Shown in pieces: positions 17,315 through 25,218 of a DNA stretch of 27,254 nucleotides. Every line of letters begins with the position of its first letter. Within the stretch, counting starts at the first letter, position 1. The DNA comes from DAOUTY01 sp964453665 (GTDB lineage Bacteria > Chloroflexota > Dehalococcoidia > SZUA-161): positions 1-27,254 of the forward strand of contig CAYVQT010000041.1 of the NCBI GenBank assembly GCA_964453665.1. The letters run 5' to 3'. Below the pieces are notes generated by a model, which saw only the letters and a list, made by a program, of their open reading frames with translations, had not been told where the DNA came from and did not search any database. The position numbers and the translations under genes were made by a program.

Positions 17315-17524
17315 TACATACTCCAACGACTAACTAGGAATGTATTTAGAACTGTGTAATACCAGCAACATAGGCACCCCTTATAATTCAAAGCTCGAGG
17401 CAGTCAAGGCAGCATCACAGTTTAACACCGCATTGCTTACTTAAGCGCGGCTTCTAAGTAAATATGTAACTCATATATTAATAGATAGTCTACAGTATTA
17501 ACACCTTCTGCTGATATCTGGAAT
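17315..17524. other. AT-rich intergenic gap
   Basis: This 210-base gap between paralogue C and the sulfotransferase is visibly AT-rich and has no supportable gene. It holds a short inverted repeat, ttactta (17437-17443) with taagtaa (17455-17461), whose centre is GC-rich. On the minus strand it lies downstream of the sulfotransferase and could mark the end of its transcript, but no U-run follows. No clear promoter for paralogue C was seen. Confidence 0.5.
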
Positions 17525-18502
17525 CTACCAATTGTTGTCCTCAGCATATCCATATTTAATTAACATTTCGCCAGCCATCGTCTTAAACAATTGATTTTCT
17601 TCTGGTGTCATTTCGTTCATCCACTTGCCTCTTCCGTTAAAAAGCGGTTGCTGTGCTTGCCATTTTCTATACCGATCGTGACTTTCACCAAATCCACTCC
17701 CTGGTGTTGAAATCATTTCTTCACGGTCAGCATAAAGCAGATTGAATATATAACATTGTTCCGAAAATTCCTCCCCTAAAAAATTCATGACGCTAGTCAC
17801 TGTTTCATTAAATTTTTCGATTATCGACTCATATTGTACGACAAGCACTTGCTTATGATTCCACCAATCTTCCCCAGCTTTGTTGTCGTCAATCCATCGC
17901 TTGACACCAGCTTCAAAATCTCCTGTCCGACGTTTAATTGATACTACAACATCACGACCATCTCGAATTATAAGGAGAATCTTCGATTTCGGCCTGCTTT
18001 GTAAAATATTACTAATATAATGTATGTGCATAGGTGTCTTTTCAACCCAGCGTTTTTTACCAGACCTGAAGGCTTCCAGGTCTATTAGGGCAAGTTTATT
18101 TGATAATGATAGAATTTCTGGCTTTTGAGAAGGTTGAAACGTATAGCTTTCATCTAGTATGGCATGAAAGCTGTGATGAGCGCCAACTATTCTTAGTAAT
18201 AGCGTGGTGCCGCTATGCCCACAGCCTACTATGAAAACGGGATTATAAATCATATATCTGAAATCAGTTCGGAGTGTATATAGAATAATCCACCTTGTGC
18301 GTATTAATACATTGATTCGGAGTTTCTTGACTTTTTCTCTCAGTCTTTTAGTGAGTTTTCTATATCGCAGCTTAAATACAGCGATCGCTTTGTTAATAAT
18401 AATAAATAGACCCTCCTCTCGCAGAACCTTGAGACCTATATGAATATTGCGCTTTATATTATCCGACCATCGATTAACCACATTTAGAAGATCTCTATAC
18501 AT
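17525..18502 (-). CDS. PAPS-dependent sulfotransferase
   Basis: A sulfotransferase-fold protein of 325 residues. The 5'-phosphosulfate loop is FIVGCGHSGTTLL (90-102) and the 3'-phosphate site is LLIIRDGRDVVVS (176-188) with R180 and S188; EKTP (154-157) is a further family feature. A basic N-terminal 80 residues rich in Lys and Arg, with hydrophobic patches, may place it at the membrane. It should transfer sulfate from PAPS to a hydroxyl, here plausibly on a surface glycan. Codon use and base composition are AT-richer than in the flanking operons. ATG at 18502 has no evident Shine-Dalgarno, so the start is less sure. Confidence 0.9.
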   Translation of the reverse strand: MYRDLLNVVNRWSDNIKRNIHIGLKVLREEGLFIIINKAIAVFKLRYRKLTKRLREKVKKLRINVLIRTRWIILYTLRTDFRYMIYNPVFIVGCGHSGTTLLLRIVGAHHSFHAILDESYTFQPSQKPEILSLSNKLALIDLEAFRSGKKRWVEKTPMHIHYISNILQSRPKSKILLIIRDGRDVVVSIKRRTGDFEAGVKRWIDDNKAGEDWWNHKQVLVVQYESIIEKFNETVTSVMNFLGEEFSEQCYIFNLLYADREEMISTPGSGFGESHDRYRKWQAQQPLFNGRGKWMNEMTPEENQLFKTMAGEMLIKYGYAEDNNW

Positions 18503-18640
18503 CCGTTATTACTGCTTTTAGAGGGAGGTCATATAAACTAAATTAGATTGCTGAATATTAATTTGGGATGTATCCTTTCCAGCAAGATAACAAAATCATT
18601 GTATGGAGATAATTAACCCTACATAGCATGTCTGCTGATT

Positions 18641-19456
18641 TCATTTCGATTCATTAGTCAATGTTGGATTGTCCAACGTGCTCTTGACAGTTCCATCCAA
18701 ATAAAAAACGAAAACATCAAAGCTGTGACACCAGTTAAACATCACGTTGAAAAGGTCTTGGTTTTCCCAAAACGCCTTCTGAAGGGGATCATAACGACTG
18801 CCAAATATAAGGTTTTTCCAAGCTAAAGACCCGATTCCATCCAACTGGCGCTGTGAGTATTCAAAGAAGCAGAGATTTCTACCAATGGCTACGATATGCC
18901 ATTTGTGCATTACGTCCCTCGCCCAGACAAAAAGTGCATCCTTTCCCTGTGTTGGGGTTTCAATATATCCTCGCTTGCCAACTCTCATGATCTCCATACA
19001 GACCTTGAGCGGATCTTCTGCATGCTCGAGCACATGACTACAATATACGAAGTCGAAGCGCTTGTCTGGAAAGGGCAAACTATGGATATCGCCCAAGACT
19101 AGTGATTTACCGTCGGTGACCAACTTTTCGCATCTATGTTTGGATGTCTCCAGGTATCTCTCTAACAAAACAGTCGCGTGGGGGAAAGGATAGCCGCCGC
19201 TACCCATATCCAAAACGCAATCGTCTGGACTAATGCTAAAGTTAACATAGCGCTTTTGGTAGGTGAAGCGATCAAGAATTGGAAGAGGTCCAGACCTTGC
19301 CTTTAAAATCTCAATTCTAAAAGGTATCCTGTTAGAGAGAAAGCTACGGAGCTTTCTGGCCACATTTGTAATTACAACGACAAGGGTAATGGGGTTCGAG
19401 AGTAAAGTATAAAGCTTCCTGGCCATCTTTTTCATTAAAACAAGAAAGACGAGCAT
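18641..19456 (-). CDS. class I SAM-dependent methyltransferase
   Basis: A Methyltransf_11-type enzyme of 271 residues. Motif I is VLDMGSGGYP (81-90), the acidic motif region is VLGDIHSLPFP (120-130), and DFVYCSHVLEHAEDPL (135-150) is characteristic. The N-terminus contains a short internal repeat, MARKLYTLLSNPI (11-23) and VARKLRSFLSNRI (32-44), giving two similar basic/hydrophobic helices that could touch the membrane. ATG at 19456 follows AGGA by eight bases. It sits with the sulfotransferase in an AT-richer patch between two sugar operons and may modify the same glycan. The substrate cannot be inferred from sequence. Confidence 0.88.
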   Translation of the reverse strand: MLVFLVLMKKMARKLYTLLSNPITLVVVITNVARKLRSFLSNRIPFRIEILKARSGPLPILDRFTYQKRYVNFSISPDDCVLDMGSGGYPFPHATVLLERYLETSKHRCEKLVTDGKSLVLGDIHSLPFPDKRFDFVYCSHVLEHAEDPLKVCMEIMRVGKRGYIETPTQGKDALFVWARDVMHKWHIVAIGRNLCFFEYSQRQLDGIGSLAWKNLIFGSRYDPLQKAFWENQDLFNVMFNWCHSFDVFVFYLDGTVKSTLDNPTLTNESK

Positions 19457-19530
19457 GTAGGTTATCCTACCTCCATATTATATTTTTAAGTATTTTTCTA
19501 AGAATAGTTAGTTTGCAGAATAATAGGCAA

Positions 19531-20529
19531 TTAAAATAACTTTACAGATTCACCCGTCCTTGCCGACCTCGTTGCCGCCTCTGCCATCACCACCGCCCGC
19601 AGGCCGACAGCGCTGTCGGTCAGCGGACTCTGCCTTGAGACTACGCAGGACATGAAATGTTTAAGCTCCTCCTTTAGCGGTTCGGCATAATGTAAAGATA
19701 CTATGCTATTCCCGCCATCCTCCGCATTGACAGGAATGCCTTCTTCAGTAACAATTCTGCTGTCAAACAAATGCAGTTCCTGCTGCTTCAGATAATCGAC
19801 CCGCGCGCTCCTCTCACTTCCCACAACTACGACATCCCGCATTCTGCCATAAGCCGCCACCAGCCAGCTCTCAAAGGCATATCCTTTGGCGTGGCCAAAA
19901 TCCATGACAATGACGGCGGTCTCTTCGGTATTCTGCCCGTATGACCTGCTTTCAGCGGCGATCAGGCTTTTAGGGTAATCAACTCCCGTGAGATAGCAGA
20001 ACAGGTCCAACTCATGGCTTCCCAGTGCATATATAACACCCATATCCCTGCGCGGCAGACCATAGTCGAGCCGGTGGCCGATGATATTCTGGATTTGGCC
20101 CAACTCGCCGGCATCAATCCTTCGCTTCAGCTCACAAACCGCCGGGTGGTACCTGAATATATGCCCCACCATGAGAATACGATTATTGCCGGCAGCAACC
20201 TCGACAAGCTTCTCGGCTTCGCCGATGTCCATAGTCATAGGTTTCTCCACTAACACGTCCTTGCCAGCCTCCATGAACTCCTTCCCGATCTGATAATGGG
20301 TCTTCGATGGAGTTACAATGCTGACTGCCTGTATACTGTCATCCTCGATTACATCACGATAGCCGGTTACGTACTCAACCTCAAGGGTTTCACCCCACTG
20401 CCCGGCTCGATTCTCATCCAGATCACACAGCTTCAGACTGTCAATCACGCCCTCGGATAGAAGCTCCTTATACACACGGGCGTGGTTCTTGCCCCAGTGC
20501 CCCATGCCTATTACCGCTACTCCCGGCAT
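19531..20529 (-). CDS. Gfo/Idh/MocA sugar-nucleotide 3-dehydrogenase (GnnA/WlbA-like)
   Basis: An NAD(P)-dependent oxidoreductase of 332 residues. The Rossmann loop is AVIGMGHWGKNH (5-16), the family lysine is in VEKP (94-97, K96), and GSHELDLF (170-177) supplies the catalytic histidine. In sugar clusters such enzymes oxidise C3 of UDP-GlcNAc (GnnA) or UDP-GlcNAcA (WlbA/WbpB), preparing it for transamination. ATG at 20529 overlaps the aminotransferase stop (TAATG) and has GGAGGA six bases upstream; the longer frame to 20559 is not supported. The pairing with a DegT enzyme is the GnnA-GnnB or WlbA-WlbC arrangement. Exact substrate is open. Confidence 0.9.
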   Translation of the reverse strand: MPGVAVIGMGHWGKNHARVYKELLSEGVIDSLKLCDLDENRAGQWGETLEVEYVTGYRDVIEDDSIQAVSIVTPSKTHYQIGKEFMEAGKDVLVEKPMTMDIGEAEKLVEVAAGNNRILMVGHIFRYHPAVCELKRRIDAGELGQIQNIIGHRLDYGLPRRDMGVIYALGSHELDLFCYLTGVDYPKSLIAAESRSYGQNTEETAVIVMDFGHAKGYAFESWLVAAYGRMRDVVVVGSERSARVDYLKQQELHLFDSRIVTEEGIPVNAEDGGNSIVSLHYAEPLKEELKHFMSCVVSRQSPLTDSAVGLRAVVMAEAATRSARTGESVKLF

Positions 20530-21608
20530 TACAGATCCTCCATAAATTCCCGTATACACGAAGCGACATACTCGACCTCAACATCGGTTAGCTGTGGATG
20601 CAGCGGAAGCGAGAGTACCTCATCCACGTACTTTTCGGTAACGGGCAAGCTTATATCCGACCGAACGCACGGCTGGCGGTGAAGCGGTACCGGATAATGA
20701 ATTCCAGTCTGAATGCCCTTCCCCTTGAGATACGACGCCAGCTTATCCCTTTGCTCTGTCCTTATGACATACATGTGGTACACATGCCCTGCCCATTCTC
20801 TCTCAATAGGCGTTACTACTTCGAGACCGCGCAACAGATTAGTATATTGAGAGGCGATTTCGCGTCTCCTATTATTCCACTCGTCAACATGCTTGAGTTG
20901 CTCTATGCCGACCGCAGCATGAACCTCGCCCATCCTCAAATTGAGCCCCAGAAGCTCATGAACGTACTTTTCAGTGCGGCCATGGTCCGCCAGCATTTCA
21001 ACTCTTCGCGCAAGCTCTTCGTCGCTGGTAGTAACCATGCCGCCATCACCGAGAACTGTCATATTCTTGGCCGGGTAGAAGCTGAAACAGGCAACATCGG
21101 CCAGAGAACCGGCCCTACGCCCCCTGTACATTGCGCCATGTGCCTGGCACGCGTCTTCGATGACATACAGGCCGTGCTCCCTGGCTAACTCGTTCACAGC
21201 ATCCATGTCACAGGGATGTCCATAGAGGTGGACCGGGATGATAGCTCTGGTCCTGGGATTGATCTTGCTTCGTATCCCGTCCGTGTCAATTGTATAGGTT
21301 TCAGGGTCGATATCAGCATAGACCGGCCTCGCTCCGAGAAATACCGCCGGGCTCGCGGTGGCGATGAAAGTGTGAGAAGGCACAATTACCTCATCTCCCG
21401 CACCTACCCCGAGAGCCATGAGGGATAACAAGATAGCGCTGGTCCCCGAGCTTACACCTATTGCATACCTGGTGTTGCAAAAGCGCGCAAACTCTTGCTC
21501 AAAGCTCTCCAGCTTTTGTCCCTTGATATACTGGCCACTGTCAAGGACCCCAACCACAGCCTGGCGAATCTGCTCATCAACATACATCTTGCTCAACGGG
21601 ACGTACAT
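20529..21608 (-). CDS. DegT/DnrJ/EryC1 sugar aminotransferase (GnnB/WlbC-like)
   Basis: A PLP aminotransferase of 359 residues with the PLP lysine K181 in FYPAKNMTVLGDGG, aspartate D152 in EDACQAHGA, and VSSGTSAILL (52-61) around the phosphate. It should aminate the 3-keto sugar made by the dehydrogenase it overlaps. I set the start at ATG 21608, which has GAGGA five bases upstream and follows the acyltransferase stop by eight bases; a GTG at 21620 is possible. It is clearly related to the aminotransferase at 11749-12840, with the same motifs, but the two differ in the lysine-loop residues (AKNMTVLG against IKNLGAYG), consistent with different substrates. Confidence 0.92.
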   Translation of the reverse strand: MYVPLSKMYVDEQIRQAVVGVLDSGQYIKGQKLESFEQEFARFCNTRYAIGVSSGTSAILLSLMALGVGAGDEVIVPSHTFIATASPAVFLGARPVYADIDPETYTIDTDGIRSKINPRTRAIIPVHLYGHPCDMDAVNELAREHGLYVIEDACQAHGAMYRGRRAGSLADVACFSFYPAKNMTVLGDGGMVTTSDEELARRVEMLADHGRTEKYVHELLGLNLRMGEVHAAVGIEQLKHVDEWNNRRREIASQYTNLLRGLEVVTPIEREWAGHVYHMYVIRTEQRDKLASYLKGKGIQTGIHYPVPLHRQPCVRSDISLPVTEKYVDEVLSLPLHPQLTDVEVEYVASCIREFMEDL

Positions 21609-21616
21609 ATTTATCC

Positions 21617-22516
21617 TCACTTCCCATACGGCTTGTCGATGATCCCATAGGGGCAGATAATATCCCGTACATCCTTTATCTGCTTCGCTGGTATGCCAAC
21701 GACGAGTGCGTTGGGTGCAACATCATTTACCACCACAGCCCCTGCACCTACAAGGGCATTTTCACCAATAACGACCCTTGGTGCTATTGTCACATTGACA
21801 CTGACTTTTGAGCCTTTCTTCAGAATACATCCTTCCAAGCACTGTTTTGCGGCCGGACACAGGGGATGTGGCGTATTGGTCAATACTGTTCCCGGAGCGA
21901 GATATGTGCTGTCCTCAAGTCGCGAGAACTGACCGATATGCGCATTCGTATGGATAAGCACGTCGTCTCCTATCTGGCAGAAGCCCTCGATCTGTGTATT
22001 TGTGCCAATCGATGTGCCCTTTCCTACCACCGTACACTCGCGAATCCGTGCGCCATGACCGCAATTGAACCTGGGGCCAAACTTTGTCCGGGCATAAATA
22101 GATGCATGAGAACGAATAACGGAGTCATCCCCGATTGCAACCACAGGTTCAATATCCTTCCCCATTCCACGATAATCGTATTTGCTCGATGGTAGAACAC
22201 CCAAATAAACCAACTCTCCAATTATTATGTTGTTGCCCAATCTACAGTGCTGGATAACAGAATTCGATCCTGTGGAACAACCATCGCCAATTACTGAATT
22301 CTCTCCAACCATAACCCCATGGCCGCACTTGAAGTCCCGCCCCAGCTTTGCCCCTGCACAGATTAGACTGTGGGCGCCTATTATCGCACCATCTCCTATG
22401 ATAGTTGCAGTTTCGCCATCTGCCATCCCTGGCAGCGGCAAGCCAATTACAGCAAAATCACCAATCTCAACACCTTTCCCCATTCTTACGTTCGCGTAGA
22501 CCTTATAGTCCTCCAT
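21617..22516 (-). CDS. long hexapeptide acyltransferase with duplicated beta-helix
   Basis: A left-handed beta-helix acyltransferase of 299 residues, expected to acetylate the 3-amino group of the UDP-sugar. It is longer than the WbpD/WlbB enzymes I know (about 190 residues). Two related blocks, residues 38-106 and 126-195, both run IGD-x-(A/S)-(I/V)-I through FxCGHG to a xLG or xIG turn, so the N-terminal part looks like an internal duplication. The C-terminal part has TNTPHP (213-218) and PAKQIKDVRD (276-285) and resembles the enzyme at 12874-13653. ATG at 22516 has GAGGTGA five bases upstream and lies ten bases after the ugd stop. Confidence 0.9.
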   Translation of the reverse strand: MEDYKVYANVRMGKGVEIGDFAVIGLPLPGMADGETATIIGDGAIIGAHSLICAGAKLGRDFKCGHGVMVGENSVIGDGCSTGSNSVIQHCRLGNNIIIGELVYLGVLPSSKYDYRGMGKDIEPVVAIGDDSVIRSHASIYARTKFGPRFNCGHGARIRECTVVGKGTSIGTNTQIEGFCQIGDDVLIHTNAHIGQFSRLEDSTYLAPGTVLTNTPHPLCPAAKQCLEGCILKKGSKVSVNVTIAPRVVIGENALVGAGAVVVNDVAPNALVVGIPAKQIKDVRDIICPYGIIDKPYGK

Positions 22517-22526
22517 CGTTTTCACC

Positions 22527-23819
22527 TCACCAGCAGACTCCCTGGTAATCGCAGAGCGCACAGGCTTTTCGCGGGTCCAGAGCCCTTCTACCGTCGATAA
22601 CGGTCTTATCCTTATACAGATTTTCGTCTCTAAACTCATCCCATTCAGTCATAATGAGAACGCAGTCGCTGTCCGCAATCGCCTCCGCCGCGCTATCGCA
22701 ATATCCTATCCCCTCAGGGAGAACTATCCTGGCATTCTCCATGGCCTCCGGGTCATATGCCGTCACCAAAGCCCCTTTCTCTAATAGAACCCCGATGACT
22801 CGTAGGGCAGGAGCTTCTCTCACATCATCGGTTTTCGGCTTGAATGCAAGCCCGAGGATGGCCACCCTCTTGCCATCCAGGTTCCCAAGTTTGCGTTCCG
22901 CGACATCGACCATCTTCAAAACTTGAGCCTCATTTACATCCAGGACTGCTCTTAAGAGCGGGGCAGGGTAGTCAAGTTTGGTTGAACTGACATGCACCAG
23001 CGACCGCAGGTCTTTGGGCAAACAGGAGCCTCCAAAGCCTATGCCAGCATTTAGAAATCTGTCACCTATCCTGTAGTCGAAGCTTAGTCCAGTGACAATC
23101 TCGTAAACATCTATACCCAGCCTGTGGCATATGTTGGCTATCTCATTGATAAAAGAAATCTTGGTGGCCAGGAAGGCGTTGGATGCATATTTTATCATCT
23201 CTGCGGTGGCAACATCCGTTCTGACAATGGGCGCCGGCATATCCCGATAGAGCTCCATCAGAATGTCGCCGCTTTTACTGTCAAGCTCTCCAATAATGAT
23301 CCTGTCAGGGTTGAAGAAAGCCTGTACCGCCTTTCCCTCCTGTAAAAACTCGGGGTTGAATGCAACACCGATATCACCACCTGCTTTCTTTCCCGAATAT
23401 TTCTCCAGCAAGGGAATTACTACATCCATCGTCGTTCCGGGGATAACAGTACTCCTTGTGACCACCAGATGATAACCATCCTTTGCCTTCAGCACGCCTC
23501 CGATGCTCTTCGCCGCTTCCCTGACGTAGCTCAGATCAATGCTTCCATCCGAGTTAGAGGGGGTGCCCACGCAGATAAGGCTTATGTCAGTGTCCAGGAC
23601 TTCGTCATACTCCGTTGAAGTCCTGAGACTGCCTTCATTTAGAACACAGCGGGAAAGCAGATCGCCCAGGCCGGCTTCGTGGAGGGGTGATATGCCACGG
23701 TTGACCAGAGCCACCTTTTCATTATCTGTATCAATACATACGACGCTGTAACCAGTACTAGCAAGTCCAGCCGCGCTCACCAACCCTACATAACCGGCGC
23801 CAATAACCGAAATCTTCAC
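22527..23819 (-). CDS. ugd: UDP-glucose 6-dehydrogenase family protein
   Basis: An NAD-dependent nucleotide-sugar 6-dehydrogenase of 430 residues, which oxidises C6 to a carboxylate in two steps. The Rossmann motif is GAGYVGL (7-13), the catalytic cysteine is C266 in FGGSCLPKD (262-270), and K210, N214 and K220 lie in the helical core. The substrate-proximal NPEFLQEG (155-162) is of the UDP-glucose type; UDP-GlcNAc/ManNAc dehydrogenases (WbpA, WecC) usually read SPER in this place. The start is GTG at 23819 with GAGGTGA four bases upstream; the open frame to 23882 is leader. It is first in a four-gene operon with gaps of ten bases or less. Family is certain, substrate less so. Confidence 0.93.
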   Translation of the reverse strand: MKISVIGAGYVGLVSAAGLASTGYSVVCIDTDNEKVALVNRGISPLHEAGLGDLLSRCVLNEGSLRTSTEYDEVLDTDISLICVGTPSNSDGSIDLSYVREAAKSIGGVLKAKDGYHLVVTRSTVIPGTTMDVVIPLLEKYSGKKAGGDIGVAFNPEFLQEGKAVQAFFNPDRIIIGELDSKSGDILMELYRDMPAPIVRTDVATAEMIKYASNAFLATKISFINEIANICHRLGIDVYEIVTGLSFDYRIGDRFLNAGIGFGGSCLPKDLRSLVHVSSTKLDYPAPLLRAVLDVNEAQVLKMVDVAERKLGNLDGKRVAILGLAFKPKTDDVREAPALRVIGVLLEKGALVTAYDPEAMENARIVLPEGIGYCDSAAEAIADSDCVLIMTEWDEFRDENLYKDKTVIDGRRALDPRKACALCDYQGVCW

Positions 23820-23869
23820 TAATTCACCTCGTATTCTATGCGAGACCGGTGAGAGCCGCCAGAATAATC

Positions 23870-23919
23870 CCGCTGGCTTCATTCGAGTTCAACAAGCTGT
23901 TCCCAAGCGAAGCCAGCGG
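23870..23919 (-). promoter_or_regulatory. inverted repeat in the ugd leader
   Basis: Perfect 11-base arms, ccgctggcttc (23870-23880) and gaagccagcgg (23909-23919), enclose a 28-base loop in the leader of the ugd operon, about 50 bases before the start codon. It could be an RNA hairpin or an operator. No U-run follows, so it is not a typical terminator. Confidence 0.5.
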
Positions 23920-23940
23920 CTAAGCCGCGAACATGATGGG

Positions 23941-23949
23941 ATTATATCA
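23941..23949 (-). promoter_or_regulatory. extended -10 promoter of the ugd operon
   Basis: The minus strand reads TGATATAAT, that is TGn followed by a perfect -10 hexamer. No good -35 is seen, which is usual for extended -10 promoters. Transcription would start near 23934, leaving a leader of about 115 bases that contains the inverted repeat. Confidence 0.5.
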
Positions 23950-24000
23950 TAGATACACGCCATCGGCCTAGAACACTGCTACAATCGTGAAGAAGGGTAG

Positions 24001-24082
24001 CGTTGCCACCCCCTTCGCGCTTGCCATCGGCTCTAAGGCTCAGGCTCGTAGAGAGCTTCAGGGCGAAACGCCTGTGGCAACG
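24001..24082 (+). repeat. 82-bp element with terminal inverted repeats, copy 1
   Basis: The element begins CGTTGCCAC and ends GTGGCAACG, a perfect nine-base terminal inverted repeat. A second copy lies in inverted orientation at 25219-25300; the two match at 75 of 82 positions by hand alignment and share four further bases (GTAG) outside one end. This copy starts 21 bases beyond the queA stop. It encodes nothing. Size and ends are like a miniature inverted-repeat element or a REP/BIME-type sequence. It could also fold into a long hairpin at the end of the queA transcript. Confidence 0.8.
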
Positions 24083-24103
24083 AATTCTGCAATCCGTCTC
24101 ACA

Positions 24104-25123
24104 TCAGAGTATCAGCATGGCGTCGCCGAAGCTGTAGAAACGGTAGCCGAGTCTCATTGCTTCCCCGTATGCCCCAAGAATACGCTCCCTGCCCGCGAAG
24201 GCTGATACCAGCATAAGCAGGGTAGAGCGGGGCAGATGGAAGTTGGTAATCAAGGCATCAACCACACGAAAACGGTGGCCCGGCACAATAAAGAGGTCCG
24301 TCCAGCCCTCGAAAGCCTTTAGCTTTCCTTCATTAACCCTCGCCACGTGTTCAAGCACCCTCACGACGCTGGTTCCGACGCAGATGACATGCCTGCCCTC
24401 TGCCCTGGCCCTGTTTATCTCAGCGGCAACCTCCGGGGTTATCCTGCCGTATTCCCTGTGTATTACGTGTTCCCGGGGATCGTCCACCTGCACCGGTCTG
24501 AAGGAATCCAACGCCAGATGGAGTGTTGTAAAGACTAAATTTACTCCCTTTTCACGCAGCCGGCTCACGAGTTCGGGTGTGAAGTGCAGTCCCGCTGTGG
24601 GGGCAGCTACACTGCCCTTCTCCTGAGCATAGATCGTCTGGTACCTCCCGGAATCAGTCAGTGGTATATGGATATACGGAGGCAGAGGCACAATCCCCAG
24701 TTCCTCCAATGCCTCTTCATCGGAGAAGTCAACTACAGCAGTGCCATTCTCAGTCTTTTCTATTACCTCCGCTTGAACAACAGGACCAGCGCCCAATTCA
24801 ATCCTCGCACCTGCCTTGAGGCGACGCCCCGGCTTCGCCAGAGTCTCCCAGACGCCCACATCGAGACGCCGCAGAAGGAGAAGCTCAACCTTTCCTCCAC
24901 CGTCAACCTTTCTTCCCAACAGCCGCGCAGGGATTACACGGCTATCATTGGACACCAGGACATCACCGGATTGAAGATAATCGCACAGCTCATAGAAACG
25001 CCGATGCTCACATTTCCCGTCTTTCCGGTAAAAAACCATGAGCCGGGAGTGATCGCGGGGCTCGGCCGCAGTCTGAGCAATGTACTTCGACGGCAGATGA
25101 TAATCGAAATCTCCGGTCTTCAT
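24104..25123 (-). CDS. queA: tRNA preQ1(34) S-adenosylmethionine ribosyltransferase-isomerase
   Basis: QueA transfers and isomerises the ribosyl group of SAM onto preQ1 at position 34 of tRNA, giving epoxyqueuosine. The 339-residue length is normal. Family segments seen are FDYHLP near the N-terminus, VLVSNDSRVIPARLLGRK, the catalytic-region AAPTAGLHFT, and C-terminal TNFHLPRSTLLMLVSAFAG. The ATG at 25123 has no Shine-Dalgarno, but a good promoter just upstream would give an almost leaderless message. No other queuosine gene is in the window. The gene is bracketed by the two inverted 82-bp elements and is unrelated to the glycan genes beside it. Confidence 0.97.
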   Translation of the reverse strand: MKTGDFDYHLPSKYIAQTAAEPRDHSRLMVFYRKDGKCEHRRFYELCDYLQSGDVLVSNDSRVIPARLLGRKVDGGGKVELLLLRRLDVGVWETLAKPGRRLKAGARIELGAGPVVQAEVIEKTENGTAVVDFSDEEALEELGIVPLPPYIHIPLTDSGRYQTIYAQEKGSVAAPTAGLHFTPELVSRLREKGVNLVFTTLHLALDSFRPVQVDDPREHVIHREYGRITPEVAAEINRARAEGRHVICVGTSVVRVLEHVARVNEGKLKAFEGWTDLFIVPGHRFRVVDALITNFHLPRSTLLMLVSAFAGRERILGAYGEAMRLGYRFYSFGDAMLIL

Positions 25124-25134
25124 GTCAACTAGAG

Positions 25135-25164
25135 ATTATACGCAAATTGAGCTAGCTCTGTCGA
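25135..25164 (-). promoter_or_regulatory. queA promoter
   Basis: On the minus strand, TCGACA (25164-25159, 5/6 to the -35 consensus) and a perfect TATAAT (25140-25135) are 18 bases apart. Transcription would start about five bases before the queA ATG. Confidence 0.6.
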
Positions 25165-25218
25165 GCGTAATACTGCGCAAACGCAACGTCGTTACTCCCG
25201 TCATGCTGCAGTAGAACC

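Noticed and set aside
20598..21188. 196-codon plus-strand open frame
   Set aside because: It lies wholly inside the well-supported minus-strand aminotransferase gene and shows no recognisable motif or ribosome binding site.
22527..23819. Calling this gene WbpA (UDP-GlcNAc 6-dehydrogenase) from its operon
   Set aside because: The NPEFLQEG segment is of the UDP-glucose dehydrogenase type; operon context alone does not outweigh it.
24001..24082. Reading repeat copy 1 as a plain rho-independent terminator of queA
   Set aside because: There is no U-run after the stem, and the same sequence recurs in inverted orientation upstream of queA, so a repeat element explains it better.
24584..25132. 182-codon plus-strand open frame
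   Set aside because: It is antisense to queA, which has all its family motifs; the frame is a shadow.
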